Positions 12,247-23,598 of a stretch of DNA of 64,000 bases are shown here, in pieces. The DNA comes from Torymus aiolomorphi (Eukaryota > Arthropoda > Insecta > Hymenoptera > Torymidae). The notes beneath the pieces are model-generated. The model saw only the letters and a list, made by a program, of their open reading frames with translations, did not search any database and was not told the origin of the DNA. The stretch spans positions 87,038,022-87,102,021 of the forward strand of contig CM070877.1 in NCBI GenBank assembly GCA_036365515.1, given 5' to 3'. A program made the position numbers and the translations under genes. Each line of letters starts with the position of its first letter. Within the stretch, counting starts at the first letter, position 1.

Positions 12247-14519
12247 TTATATAGTAGTGTGGTTGTACCGACCGTAAACAAAACCAAAAACAATAATAGA
12301 GAGAGAAAACTGTGGTAGATATAAATTATTATCTACGTAACGAGTAAAACATAAATTTTTATATTCTCTGATAAGATTCAGTGTATCTTCTTTATTGTTA
12401 ATTGTATTAGGTGTGCTATTAACGAATAACATTTCGGAGATAGCTCTTTTTTGATAATCGCTTTCTATGTCTTTTAGCTTAACTGACTCAAAATCGAATT
12501 CATGTTTATATGTATTTTTGTGTGTATATGCAACTGCCTTTTCATTCTTATTCTTACGATGTTCAGAAATGCGTTTATTTAAAGCACGTATTGTCTCACC
12601 TATATACCGAAAATCACAGTCTTTACATGAGAATTAATAAACTACATTCGTTTGTTCAAGTTTATTGGTTTTGTCTTTACAAAGAACAACTAATTTGTTT
12701 AGTTTATTGATTATAAACGGAATAATTTGAATGTTATATTTTTTAAATAATTTTTTGCAGTTATTATAAAAATTTGAATGAAACGGTAATGACACTGTTA
12801 AGTTATAACCGTTGGTGTGTACTGGTTTGTTATTGGTATTATTTGAATTTTTGATTTTGAAAAGTCTAGCTTTTGTGTATTTTTTGATAAAGATCGGTGG
12901 ATATGAATTCTCAATAAGTATGTATGTGACCCGCGATATATTTTTGTTGTGGAAATCCTTGTCTGATAACAGAATAGCCCTATCTATTAAGTTAAAAACT
13001 ATATTCTTTTTTAATAATACAGGGTGGTTGCTATAATAATTCAATGTTCTATTCGAGGACATTGGCTTACAATACCAATCAGTGATAATATTGCCGTTTT
13101 CTTTAACAAGAGAAACATCCAAAAAATTAATACTATTGTTATTCTCTATTTCATAAGTGAAATTAAGATTGCAATCAAATTCATTGAACACTTTGTTAAC
13201 TATATGGATATCATCTTTTCTAATGCAACAAATCGAATCATCAACATACCAAAAGTAAAAAATCAGTATGATGTTGAAATCAATTTTGAGTTTATTCCAA
13301 CAAATAACTTCTAGATCTTCCAACACTAGATCAGCAAAAAAAGGAGAGATGGGGAGCCCATCGGTGTCCCAAAAATTTGCTGGTAACATCTGTCATTAAA
13401 GATAAAAAATACATTTTCAAATAAAAATTTTGTACTATCAATAATATCACTGAAGGGTATTTTACAGTTATTTAAAATATTTGAGGCACGTTTCTCTAAA
13501 CTCTGAATTACAAGGTTCAACGAGATATTTGTGAAAAGAGAAACTACGTCTAGTGAAACAAGGGTGTATCCATCTGGAATTTTAATGTTTTTTAATTTTT
13601 GGATTAAATCAAAACTATTGTCTATGTGTGATTTGGGAGGAGGGAAGTAACTCTTAAGATTTTCATAAATCACTTTTTTGCTAGGGGATGGGCTGTTGAC
13701 AGTTGAAATTATCGGTCTGAATGATAATGTTGGTTTATGGATTTTAGGTAAGCCATAGCACTTTGCAAGTTGTGTGTCTGTCTGTGTGAGTTGTGTGGTA
13801 TGATATTTATGTTAGAGAAGGTTATTTTCGTTGTAATTCTTTAGGATTTTATAGAAGCCATTTTGTAGTTTGTTAAGTGGTTTCTCTTTTATCTCTTTAT
13901 ATACCTTGTTGTCATTAAGTAATTCATTCATTTTTTGTATATACTCTGCTTCCTCTAAGCAAACAGTTATATTGCCTTTGTCTGATTGTGTGAAAAATAT
14001 ATCTCTGTTGTTACTTATAAATTTTTGAGCATTTTTAATTTGTTTGAATAATGTTCGGTCAGTAAGATTCGGCTGTTGTTTACAATTCGTTTGGAATTTT
14101 ATAGCTTTAACTATATCTTGTCTTATTTTGTGTTTATCATTGGCATTCAAATGTGAGGTATTAAGACTTGATTCTAAATTCTTGATGGTAGAAAAAATAT
14201 TAGATTCTGACATATTACACTATTTATATGCGGAGGTACGGCCTAGAGAAGCAATTTCGGCAACGTTCGACTGGATGTGTACATTAGATAGATTTTTGAA
14301 ACACTTATCAATATTAACATTTAAATTATTATGAACATTGGATCTCATTTTAATCAGATTAAGTTTTTTATTAAAACGATTTGTCTAACGTTTTAATATT
14401 CTTGTTGCTCAGATTGAAGAAATTCTTTAAAGAGTGACAATCAATGTTTAAATTTTTTATGTCAATAAATAAACTATGAATAGATCGGTTAAGTAACTTA
14501 TTGTGTAGAGTAAAATCTC
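12247..14519 (-). pseudogene. Penelope-like reverse transcriptase with GIY-YIG endonuclease, broken
   Basis: Reverse transcriptase for target-primed copying of PLE RNA. From the N-terminus: FFTQSDKGNITVCL, then YGLPKIHKP, motif A in LVSLDVVSLFTNI, motif B in GTPMGSP, the catalytic YVDDS, then NFLDVSLVKENG. The C-terminal GIY-YIG nuclease follows with SCKDCDFRYIGET and RISEHRKNKNEKA; the CxxC before YIGET is typical of PLEs. Breaks: a frameshift near 13330-13390, a frame change between 13673 and 13812, a stop at 14220-14222 region upstream of MSESNIF, and a TAA at 12634-12636 just before the nuclease. The adjoining upstream frame to 14519 still reads like PLE N-terminal sequence. No active product is expected. 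Confidence 0.85.
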
Positions 14520-14734
14520 TAATTTCTAACTTCAGTTATTTTTTGGAAAGCTTCTTAGTGTGGATAAATGAGCTCTCTTTACAAGACTTATTTCGAAATT
14601 TGAGTTTTTCCAGTGTTCGTGCTGTGTTGTATATATGACTGGGGACTACCTCCAGTAGTTTACAGTTGACGTCCGCGACAATCGCTTTCTTTTTTTTTTT
14701 TCTTTTTTTACGCTCGACTTTTTTCCCCAAACGT

Positions 14735-15215
14735 CGAGTATCGATCGGCTTCATGAGCTTCGGAGAAGCTCGCGTCACGACTTGGCCGACGGGCCGTACC
14801 CTCTAAGCGGGGGTGGGGACCGAGCGGCCCGCGAGCGCAGCCCAAGCTGCAGCCGATCTGCACATCTTTTACGTCGCCCGACGGCAGCCAATCAACGAGC
14901 GCTGTCGCTCGCCCCCTAACCGCACCGAGGCATTTTGTTGAATCCGAAATTTCGGAGCAGGACTCGGCCTCCACGCTCCGCCAGAGAAAGACCTCCGGGT
15001 CCTCGCCAGGCTCTCGCCTCCTCGCCAACAGCGACTGCATCGCTATCGGCGCATGGAGTGTCCCGACCCTCGCCCAGTGCCGACGTCCGTCCGCGCAAGG
15101 GCAAAAAGGGGGTGACATCTCGAGTCACGCTCGGTGTCACCAAGACACTCCAGGAACACCCTCGTGAGAGTCTCGCGAGCCCGCGAAAACTACGCGACCG
15201 CGAATCACCGCGCTC
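14735..15215. other. GC-rich island in the PLE leader
   Basis: A sharply bounded block of about 480 bp with high GC and many CpG, inside AT-rich DNA. ORFs on both strands (136 codons minus, 113 codons plus) are Arg/Pro-rich and show no motif I recognise. It may be the PLE promoter/leader or captured foreign sequence. I cannot decide. Confidence 0.5.
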
Positions 15216-15430
15216 CTCATCATTTTTTTTACTTATATTTCCTTTTGTTTTTTTTTGTTTATTTAAATTTTCTTGATTTTTTTGGGTTTATACTTTGCTC
15301 TACCGTGTTTTTTTAGAAGTATTTTATTTTAACTTTAATTATTATTGTTTTTACGCATTTATTAACCACCTCAACCTTTTTCCCGCATCCTCTCATGCTC
15401 TCCGCCGACGCTGAGCTTACGTCACAGTCT
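15216..15430. other. T-rich leader segment
   Basis: Runs of T between the GC island and the PLE terminal segment. No gene or RNA seen. Confidence 0.4.
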
Positions 15431-15738
15431 TAGAGGAAATTCAACTGGTCGGTAATTTCTCTCTGACTCCGGTGTGACTTTAACCATTTCTTCAATTTTT
15501 GAGTTGTCTTCAATCCATGTGTAATTTTTATATGTTGAAAAAAAGAAGAAAATTGACCTGTCTCTGATCCTAGGCCAGAGTCTAAGTTGTTAATCGTATT
15601 CACGATTTTACTCCCCATTGCAGAAATGTGGATAATGTTTTTAATCAATTCTGACTAGACCCGTTGGGAGCGAGGAAGAAAATAAATCTCCCAAGATGTT
15701 AAATATTTGCGACGTCTCGTCGACGGATTTGTCGACCT

Positions 15739-16304
15739 TTTTGGATGTTTCTCTTGTTAAAGAAAATGGCAATATTATCACTGATTGGTATTGTAAACCA
15801 ATGTCCTCGAATAGAACATTGAATTATTATAGCAACCACCCTGTATCATTAAAAAAGAATATAGTTTTTAACTTAATAGATAAGGCTATTCTGTTATCAG
15901 ACAAGCGTTTCCACAACAAAAATATATCGCGGGTCACAGACATACTTATTGAGAATTCATATCGACCGATCTTTATAAAAAAATACACAAAAGCCAGACT
16001 TTTCAAAATCAAAAATTCAAATAATACCAATAACAAACCAGTACACACCAACGGTTATAACTTAAAAATGTCATTACCATTTCATTCAAATTTTTATAAT
16101 AACTGCAAAAAATTATTTAAAAAATATAACATTCAAATTATTCCGTCTATATTCAATAAACTAAACAAATTAGTTCTTCTTGGTAAAGACAAAACCAATA
16201 AACTTGAACAAACGAATGTAGTTTATGAATTCTCATGTAAAGACTGTGAAGCTCGGTATATAGGTGAGACAAAACGTGCTTTAACGTTTATTTATATATA
16301 CTAA
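15739..16304 (+). pseudogene. 5'-truncated Penelope-like RT/GIY-YIG fragment, plus strand
   Basis: Reads FLDVSLVKENGNIITDWYC through [18 protein letters not shown], about 190 codons nearly identical to the minus-strand copy (12600-13110) and open across the position where that copy has a stop. It starts abruptly at 15739, within the RT C-terminal part, directly against the terminal repeat of the oppositely oriented copy, so the N-terminal residues given by the open frame (15696-15738) are not RT. It ends in a TA tract before the nuclease is complete. The GIY-YIG start is present, the rest is missing. Confidence 0.8.
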
Positions 16305-16305
16305 C

Positions 16306-16400
<95 letters not shown>
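16305..16400. repeat. (TA)n microsatellite
   Basis: About 90 bp of TA between two PLE fragments of opposite orientation. Confidence 0.95.
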
Positions 16401-16404
<4 letters not shown>

Positions 16405-16627
16405 CGCAGATCTTATATAGTAGTGTGGTTGCACCGACCGTAAACAAAAACAAAAACAATAATAGAGAGAGAAAACTGTGGTAGATATAAATTATTATCT
16501 ACGTAACGAGTGAAACATAAATTTATATTGTCTGCTAAGATTCAGTGTATCTTCTTTTTAGTTAATTGAATACACCTAATAAGGTGTGCTATTAATGAAT
16601 AACATTTCGGAGATAGCTCTTTTTTAT
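16401..16627 (-). mobile_element. Penelope-like element 3' end fragment, minus strand
   Basis: Matches 12236-12452 nearly base for base (TTAACGCAGATCTTATATAG onward): the last codons of the GIY-YIG region and the 3' end. It faces the plus-strand fragment across the TA tract. Confidence 0.8.
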
Positions 16628-16943
<316 letters not shown>

Positions 16944-17690
16944 CATGTCCAAAAAGTCTGGAAACACCCAAATAATTTCTCAGCTGAATTACTATTGGAA
17001 AATGTTAAGGTCGCCGTTGTAGTAATTTTTTACGAGGAATCCAATGGTGACCTTGGATTCGACCTTGGACCTCATTTTTGAGGTTATTTCAAGGTCAACC
17101 TCATTTTTTTAAATGGTAACCCCTATTTTTTATAGCGGAATCTGAAAGAGCGGAAAATTTTACGTCCGGATATGTATTAAGGTATGACGTTGAGGTTACC
17201 CCCAGAGGTCAAATTGAGGTCAAAGTATGATTTCTTAAAAATTTCGCGAGTTCAGTGGTAAAACAAAACAAACAAAGGTAAGGTTTGGTAAGTTCGAACG
17301 AAGACTTGAAGGTGACCTCTGATTCGACCTTGAACCTCATTTTGAGCCTCATTTTTGAGGTTATTTCGAGGTCGACCTCATTTTTTTAAATGGTAACCCC
17401 TATTTTTTTAGCGGAATCGGAAAGAGTGTGAAACTTTACATCCAAACATGTACTCAGAACATAGTTCAAGAAGGACCTTGACGTTCATTTGAAGGTCATT
17501 TAAACTTAATGACGGTCTGATCTTGTGTAAACTTTTTATCACACTGAGCGAGGTTAATTCTTTAGTAGTTTTCAACGAGAAATCTAATGGTGACCTTGAC
17601 ATTGTCCTTAAAAGTCATGTCAAGGTCAATTTTTTACATTTAGCGTTACCCAGGAACAACGACGTGGACGTAGTAAAATCTGTTCCCTTT

Positions 17691-17848
17691 GGGGTGCTTG
17701 ATTTACGTGAGTCCCCTTGCCTCTCACGATGGGGTGCTTGATTTACGTGAGTCCCCTTGCCTCTCACGATGGGGCGCTTGATTTACGTGAGTCCCCTTGC
17801 CTCTCACGATGGGGTGCTTGATTTACGTGAGTCCCCTTGCCTCTCACA
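17691..17848. repeat. 40-bp tandem repeat inside mariner-like copy 2
   Basis: Four units of GGGGTGCTTGATTTACGTGA plus GTCCCCTTGCCTCTCACGAT, one fewer than in copy 1. Confidence 0.95.
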
Positions 17849-17874
17849 TTTGATTTTTTAAACAGTATAACATC

Positions 17875-18951
17875 TTATTTCAAGTGCTCGAACTGTTCTC
17901 CATTCATTTCTTGACAGTAACCTAATCGATGATAGAAAGCACCAACAGCATTTTCAATCATTTCAGTAGGAATGAGAGCTGATACATCAATGATCCTTTC
18001 ACGTAATTCATCTAAGTTTAAGGGTTTTGTTTTGAATACACGATCCTTCAGATAACCCCAATAGAAATAATCTAGAGGCGTTAAATCGGGGGACCTAGCT
18101 GGTCATTCAATTGCACCTCTTCGTCCTATCCATCGATTAATGAATACTGTATCTAAGTATGTGCGAACGTTTCGTGCATAATGAGCTGCTGCACCGTCCT
18201 GTTGATACCATGTGTTATTAAAGTCCTCTCCAGCTATTTCTCTTATAGCAGGAACAATTTGATTCCGCAACATAGTTTCATACTTTTCTGCATTTAAATT
18301 GCCATCAATAAAAAATGGTCCTATAATCCTATTATTTAATATTCCAGCCCAGACATTTAATTTTTGTGTATATTGTGACTTGGCTTATCTTGCCCAATGA
18401 GGGTTTTCAACTGCCCAATATCTACAGTTATGCCTATTTACGCTTGAGTCAAGTTGAAATGTAGCTTCATCTGAGAAGACTATATTTGATGGAAAATTTG
18501 GATTTTGTACGATGCGTGCCATCATATCATCACAGAATTCAACGCGACGATCGAAATCATCTTCATTTAACTTGTGTATTAGCGTTACTTTAAATGGATG
18601 GAACTTCTCTCTCTTTAGTATGTTATGAATAGATGATTTACTTATTTCGTGCACTTGAGCAGCTCTACGAACGGAAGTATGCGGATCTTCGGTGAATGTT
18701 AACACAACATCTAAAGATTTCTCTTCGTTACCTGCTGACATTGGTCTGCCTGATCGAGGTAAATCGCTGATAGTGCCGGTATTTTCAAACCTTCTAACAG
18801 TTTTTTGAACTGTTGAAAATGATAGTGGAGTTCCACCAACCCTAAATGAAGCATTAAAAATATCTCTTACGGCCCTATAAGATCGCTGCATGTGTCCCCA
18901 ACCTCTCATCATGAGAATCGTTATTCTTTCTCTATCAGTGAGTTTGTTCAT
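17875..18951 (-). pseudogene. Mariner-superfamily transposase (rosa-like), two stops
   Basis: Copy of the 10150-11225 gene. The N-terminal half is open (188 codons, MNKLTDRERI through NPHWAR) and includes the region that is frameshifted in copy 1. It stops at a TAA at 18385-18387, where copy 1 has a Glu codon. A second stop lies near 18103, before PARSPDLTPLDYF. The DD41D catalytic positions can be read on both sides of the stops. Since copies 1 and 2 are damaged at different sites, each must have been lost separately after they multiplied. Confidence 0.85.
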
Positions 18952-19898
18952 TTTTATTACTCTTCGTAGTAGACCTTATCCAAAAATACTTTTTGAGTTG
19001 AAAATAAAAAGAACTTTTAATTTTCAAAAAATATGTTTGAAAGATGACCAACCCTTTTCTGTGGTGGTTATGGAATGAATAATAGTTTATTGTCACTCTA
19101 ACCATACGAAAAATAACAAGTAACATCAATATTTAAACGCTTCAAAAAATTTTACAATGAATCGCTCTCATTCCTACTGAAATGATCAAAAATACTGTTG
19201 GTGTTTTCGATCATCGATTAGGTTACTATCAAAAAGTGGATGGAAAATAATTCGAGCACTTGAAATAAGATGTTAGACTGTTTAAAAAAATTAAAAAGTT
19301 TACACAAGATCAGACCGTCATTAAGTTTAAATGACCTTCAAATGAACGTCAAGGTCCTTCTTGAACTATGTTCTGAGTACATGTTTGGACGTAAAGTTTC
19401 ACACTCTTTCCGATTCCGCTAAAAAAATAGGGGTTACCATTTAAAAAAATGAGGTTGACCTCGAAATAACCTCAAAAATGAGGCTCAAAATGAGGTTCAA
19501 GGTCGAATCAGAGGTCACCTTCAAGTCTTCGTTCGAACTTACCAAACCTTACCTTTGTTTGTTTTGTTTTACCACTGAAGTCGCGAAATTTTTAAGAAAT
19601 CATACTTTGACCTCAATTTGACCTCTGGGGGCAACCTCAACCTCATACCTTAATACATATCCGGACGTAAAATTTTCCGCTCTTTCAGATTCCGCTATAA
19701 AAAATAGGGGTTACCATTTAAAAAAATGAGGTTGACCTTGAAATAACCTCAAAAATGAGGTCCAAGGTCGAATCCAAGGTCACCATTGGATTCCTCGTAA
19801 AAAATTACTACAAAGGCGACCTTAACATTTTCCAATAGTAATTCAGCTGAGAAATTATTTGGGTGTTTCCAGACTTTTTGGACACGCTGTATATATAT

Positions 19899-20195
19899 AT
19901 TCACATCTCTTGACGAATCTCTGCGAGATAAACAAGGTAATAACTGTTGCTAACCTTTATTGTAATTTTGATGTATTTTGACGATCCAGTGTAATTTTTA
20001 TAATTTTCTGATATATCTTTTAAATAAAGCCTGAAGAGGTCGACAAATCCGTCAACGAAACGTCGCAAATATTTAACATCTTGGGAGATTTATTTTCTTC
20101 CTCGCTCCCAACGGATCTAGTCAGAATTGACTAAAAAGATTCTCAACATTTCTGCAATGGGGAGTAAAATCATGAATACGATTAACAACTTAGAT
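19899..20195 (+). mobile_element. Penelope-like element terminal segment (plus orientation)
   Basis: Reverse complement of 7075-7307, extended on the right by a part shared with 15580-15640 (TTTCTGCAATGGGGAGTAAA). It begins after the TA end of mariner-like copy 2. I read it as the 3' terminal repeat of the plus-strand PLE at 15739. Confidence 0.65.
20022..20075 (+). ncRNA. Hammerhead-ribozyme-like core in PLE terminal repeat
   Basis: CTGAAGA at 20031-20037, a stem II hairpin (GGTCGAC ... GTCAAC, one mismatch), GAAA at 20057-20060 and CGTC after it; AAATA before and TATTT after the core can pair. The copy at 7135-7190 has a perfect stem II. Activity is inferred. Confidence 0.5.
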
Positions 20196-20331
20196 CATAA
20201 TAATATTTATTATTTAAATATTACTATGCTCAGTTAAAATAGAACTTTTTTACGTGCTCAGTTATAAACTTTCTAGGCGCTTCACCGAGATAAAATATTT
20301 TTATTCTCACCCAACGATTTACTTCTATCTG

Positions 20332-20486
20332 ATGTTGCACGGACCACATACAGAAAGCTCTCCCTGTTATAGTAAAAATAAAGACGTACGTAAAAAAAAG
20401 TTTCCAGAACATTTCCAATCATTCACATCGTTTAAAAAAAATGTCTATCCTCAATATAAACGAATAAATAATAATTCTGAAAATCA
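20332..20486 (+). pseudogene. Helitron Rep/helicase fragment
   Basis: About 50 codons reading MLHGPHTESSPCYSKNKDVR, then KKKFPEHF and YPQYKR. The order HGP ... C ... KKFPK/F ... YPxYRR is the signature of the region just before the helicase in eukaryotic Helitrons. It is cut on the left by the minisatellite-like sequence and on the right by a foldback element (from about 20491). No Rep HUH motif or helicase walker motif remains. Confidence 0.7.
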
Positions 20487-20490
20487 TACA

Positions 20491-21310
20491 TGGGAGCAAC
20501 CGCCAGAAACCAGGGAGCGGGCGTGCGCGACGCATTTTTCGGGCAAAACACACTCTGTTCAACTCGCACGTAATTGTATTCTGAGTCTCATAGAAAAAAA
20601 CAATACACATATATTGATAGATTTTTTCCTGTTCTTTTCAATGGTGCTATTGTTTCACTCCGAAACTCTTTCTTCTGGTCGAAAATTCGAATTGAAAGTT
20701 CAGAGACATTTTTCTCAAAGTATATAATGTTTTTTTTGTCAAAATGCATATCACCATTCGAAAGTATAAGTCTTAAGATACAAAATTCAAAATTTTCAAA
20801 TTAGAGAAATGAAGGGCTCAAAAGTAACAAGATTAAAAAGACAGCGGTGAATGGCAGCGCGAGCTCTTCGCGCCGCGCCCGGACGAGCCGCACGCTCGGG
20901 CTTGGTATAATGAGCTCGTGTTCGTAATTTGAGTCTCTCAGAAAAAACAAGAGATATATAGCAATAGATTTTTTCATGCTCTTTCCGATGGTGCTATTCT
21001 TTTTACTTCCAAACACATTCTTCTCGTCGGAAATTCGAGTGGAAAGTTCAGAACCATTTTTCTTAAAGTATACAATGTTTTTTTTTTTCAAATTGTATAG
21101 CACCATTCAAAAGTACAAGTTATAAGCTACAAAACCCTAAATTTTCAAGTTGGAGAAACGTAGAGCTCAAAAGTAATAAGATTAAAAAGACAGCGACGGG
21201 CAAGCTTTTTGCGCTGGGCCCGAGCGTGCTTTTTTCTAAGAGACTCAGAATACAATTACAAGCGAGTTGTACAGAGGGTGCTTTGCACGAAAAATGCGTC
21301 GCGCAAACAA
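20491..21310. repeat. Foldback element A, copy 1 (two tandem inner units)
   Basis: Left end TGGGAGCAACCGCCAGAAAC, inverted right part near 21225-21310 (the ACGCATTTTTCG / CGAAAAATGCGT block). Inside are two direct units of about 330 bp (GATAGATTTTTTCCTG, AATGGTGCTATTG, ACAAAACCCTAAATTTTCAA and AAAAAGACAGCG). Related sequence occurs at 25365-25667 and 41841-43758. No transposase. Confidence 0.75.
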
Positions 21311-21439
21311 AAAATAAAGTTGACGCCAAAATGTAAATTTTTACATTTTGTCATGGGCTCAGCTCGACCGTCATCCGAGCCCTGACGGATCCGCTTCATG
21401 ATAAGAACTAGACGCTCGTGATGCTCTCGAGCAAGCATC

Positions 21440-21511
21440 GCGGCGTTAGCTCAGTGGTACAGCGCGGGACTACCAACTTCGGGTCTGTCGATTCGCGTCC
21501 CGCTCGTCGCA
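21440..21511 (+). tRNA. tRNA-like sequence, probably pseudogene or SINE head
   Basis: 72 nt with a good A-box (TTAGCTCAGTGG) and acceptor ends GCGGCG / CGTCGC that pair 6 of 7. The anticodon loop could be CTACCAA (anticodon ACC), but its stem is weak, and the T-arm (around ATTCGCGTCC) does not fold well although it resembles a B-box. I regard it as a decayed tRNA or tRNA-derived element rather than a working gene. Confidence 0.4.
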
Positions 21512-21568
21512 TATTTTTTATGCAACTAAATCATTTTAATTCATTCTACTTCCTTTCATACGTAACAA

Positions 21569-21745
21569 TTTAGAAACTTTTTTGCCACTTGTAAAATTTT
21601 GCTATCTTGCATATTTTCCAAGATATTTATAATAAACCATAACGTATATGCACAGAGGTGTGCATAGTCTATACAATTGTTAAATAAATATCTTGGAAAT
21701 ATGCAAGATAGCAAAATTTTACAAGAAGGAACAAAGTTTCTAAAT
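21569..21745. mobile_element. Small hairpin MITE
   Basis: Arms of about 60 bp: ACTTGTAAAATTTTGCTATC and CTTGCATATTTTCCAAGATA on the left are mirrored at 21683-21744. The outermost bases are TTTAGAAAC / GTTTCTAAA. The loop is about 55 bp. No coding sequence. Confidence 0.8.
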
Positions 21746-22511
21746 GTAAAAATATACCTTTTAGCGTCAATTTTATGTTTCAATATTAATTAATAAAAAA
21801 TTTATAGCGTTATAAACAATTAAATTGTTAATAACAAATTAGCAACAACTTTTTCGAAAAAAATAAATTACATATTCCGAATCAGCCCAAAAAAGTACAT
21901 GGAATTAACTACACACTTTCCATGGAAAAAAACTTAAAACAAAAAAGTGTAGTCGGCGGAAAACGTTTTTACACACTGTGTTGTAGATTTTGAGCCCTAT
22001 CTTCATGTCGCCATCTTAAATTTGGAAAAATTTCAAATGGATTTTGACAAGCAAATAATATTGTTGTCATTTATGCTCATTGTAATGATAAGGCATAGTT
22101 TTTTCGTATAAAAAATTATATATTTGCAAAATTTGAATTTTTAAAAATTTTTTCTATGCTTAGGGCGCCATCTTGATGACGCCATCTTGAATTAAAAAAA
22201 AATCCAACGGGGTTTTAAAGAGAACATAACAACTCCACGATTTATAACAAATCCAATAATCTGGTACAACTTTATCATGTTGAAAATTCACATTTCTGAA
22301 AAAAAATGTTGAGAATTTCGTATTTTTTTTTTGCAATAAATTGTTATAACTTTTTTTAGTGAAGTTGTAGCCCAATTCTGGCTACGGCATTCGAAAGAGG
22401 AGGCTTCAAACTATCCGAAATTGTGCTTTTACATTTTTTTTGGCCGTTCATATAAAAAATTAGGAAGCTGAAAACTCAAAAAAAAATCTTGGACATTTGG
22501 GACGAAATGGG
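21746..22511. other. AT-rich repeat-like DNA without a gene
   Basis: Contains GCCATCTTAAATT and GCCATCTTGAATT phrases, typical of dispersed arthropod repeats. No ORF with a recognisable motif. Confidence 0.5.
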
Positions 22512-22515
22512 TTAA

Positions 22516-23340
22516 CATACTCGCTTTCGGAATTAATATTTATGATAATGCAAAACTTTAGTACCAAACCTTCCCCATTTGGTGAAAAAGCGTTACTCCT
22601 ATGACACATTTTGGGAAAAGTGGCACTCCTCCTATGAAAAAGTTTCACTCCTATGACACATTCTATGAAAAAATGTCACCACTCCTATGAAAAAGTGTCA
22701 TTCCTATGACACATTTTGGGAAAAAGGGTCCGCCACCTATGAAAAAGTGTCAGTCCTATGACGCATCAATGAAAAAATGTAGCTCCTATGACATATTTTG
22801 GGAAAAACGGTCACCCCGCCTATGAAAAAGTGTCAATTCTATGTCATATTATGGGAAAAAATGTCACTCCTATGAAAAAGTGTCACTACTATGATACATT
22901 ATGGGAAAAAAGTGTCACACCTCCTATGAAAAAGGGTCACTCCTATGACACATTCTATGAAAAAGTGTCATTCCTATGATACATTTTGGAAAAAAGTGTC
23001 ATGCCACCTATGAAAAAGTGTCACTCCTATGAGGCATCAATGACAAAGTGTCGCTCCTATGACATATTTTGGGAAAAAGTGTCACCCCTCCTATGAAAAA
23101 GTGTCACTTTTATGACACATTTTGGGAAAAAAGTGTCACTTCCCCTATGAAAAAGTGTCACTCCTATGACACATTCTATGAAAAAGTATCACTCGTCCTA
23201 TGAAAGAGTGACATTTCTCATGGGAGGAGTGACACTTTTTCATAGAATGTGTCATAGGAGTAACACTTTTTCACCAAATGTGGAAGGTTTGGCATTAAAG
23301 TTTTGCATTATCATAAGTATTTATTCCGAAAGCGAGTATG
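22516..23340. mobile_element. TTAA-flanked foldback element with a tandem core
   Basis: Ends CATACTCGCTTTCGGAAT and its inverse at 23323-23340 are flanked by TTAA on both sides (22512-22515 and 23341-23344), as for piggyBac-type elements. The arms are about 95 bp. The core (22600-23230) is a degenerate array of TCACTCCTATGAAAAAGTG and TATGACACATTTTGGGAAAA. No transposase; the ORFs here are array artefacts. Confidence 0.8.
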
Positions 23341-23598
23341 TTAAAAGGCGCTGGTCGCTTGTTGATGCGAAAAGTCTACGAACCTCATATCAATTTAATA
23401 GCAATAGTAATATGTATTGGAAAACAAATGAAAGTATCATTATGTCAGAGTTCGTTTGGATCATAGTAGAATTCAGCTGGTGTTGATACATAAACACCTC
23501 AGATTTGGTGTTTATCATGTTTGCCGCGAATTTGACAATAAATAAGAGCTGCAACTTTAATATATGTTTAGTTCGAGCTGAACTGTGAAAGCATAAAC

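Larger units (their letters stand above)
12236..15738 (-). mobile_element. Penelope-like element, main minus-strand copy
   Basis: Read on the minus strand from 15738: a partial terminal repeat shared with 7075-7307 and 19899-20195, a leader with a GC-rich island, an RT plus GIY-YIG ORF (14519 to 12247), a short 3' end and a TA tract. Its 3' terminal repeat is most likely the block at 7075-7307, displaced by the mariner-like and foldback insertions. At 15738/15739 it abuts a second PLE fragment facing the other way. Confidence 0.8.

Noticed and set aside
14708..15276. ORFs on both strands of the GC-rich island as possible genes
   Set aside because: Arg/Pro/Ser-rich in all frames, no motif, explained by base composition.
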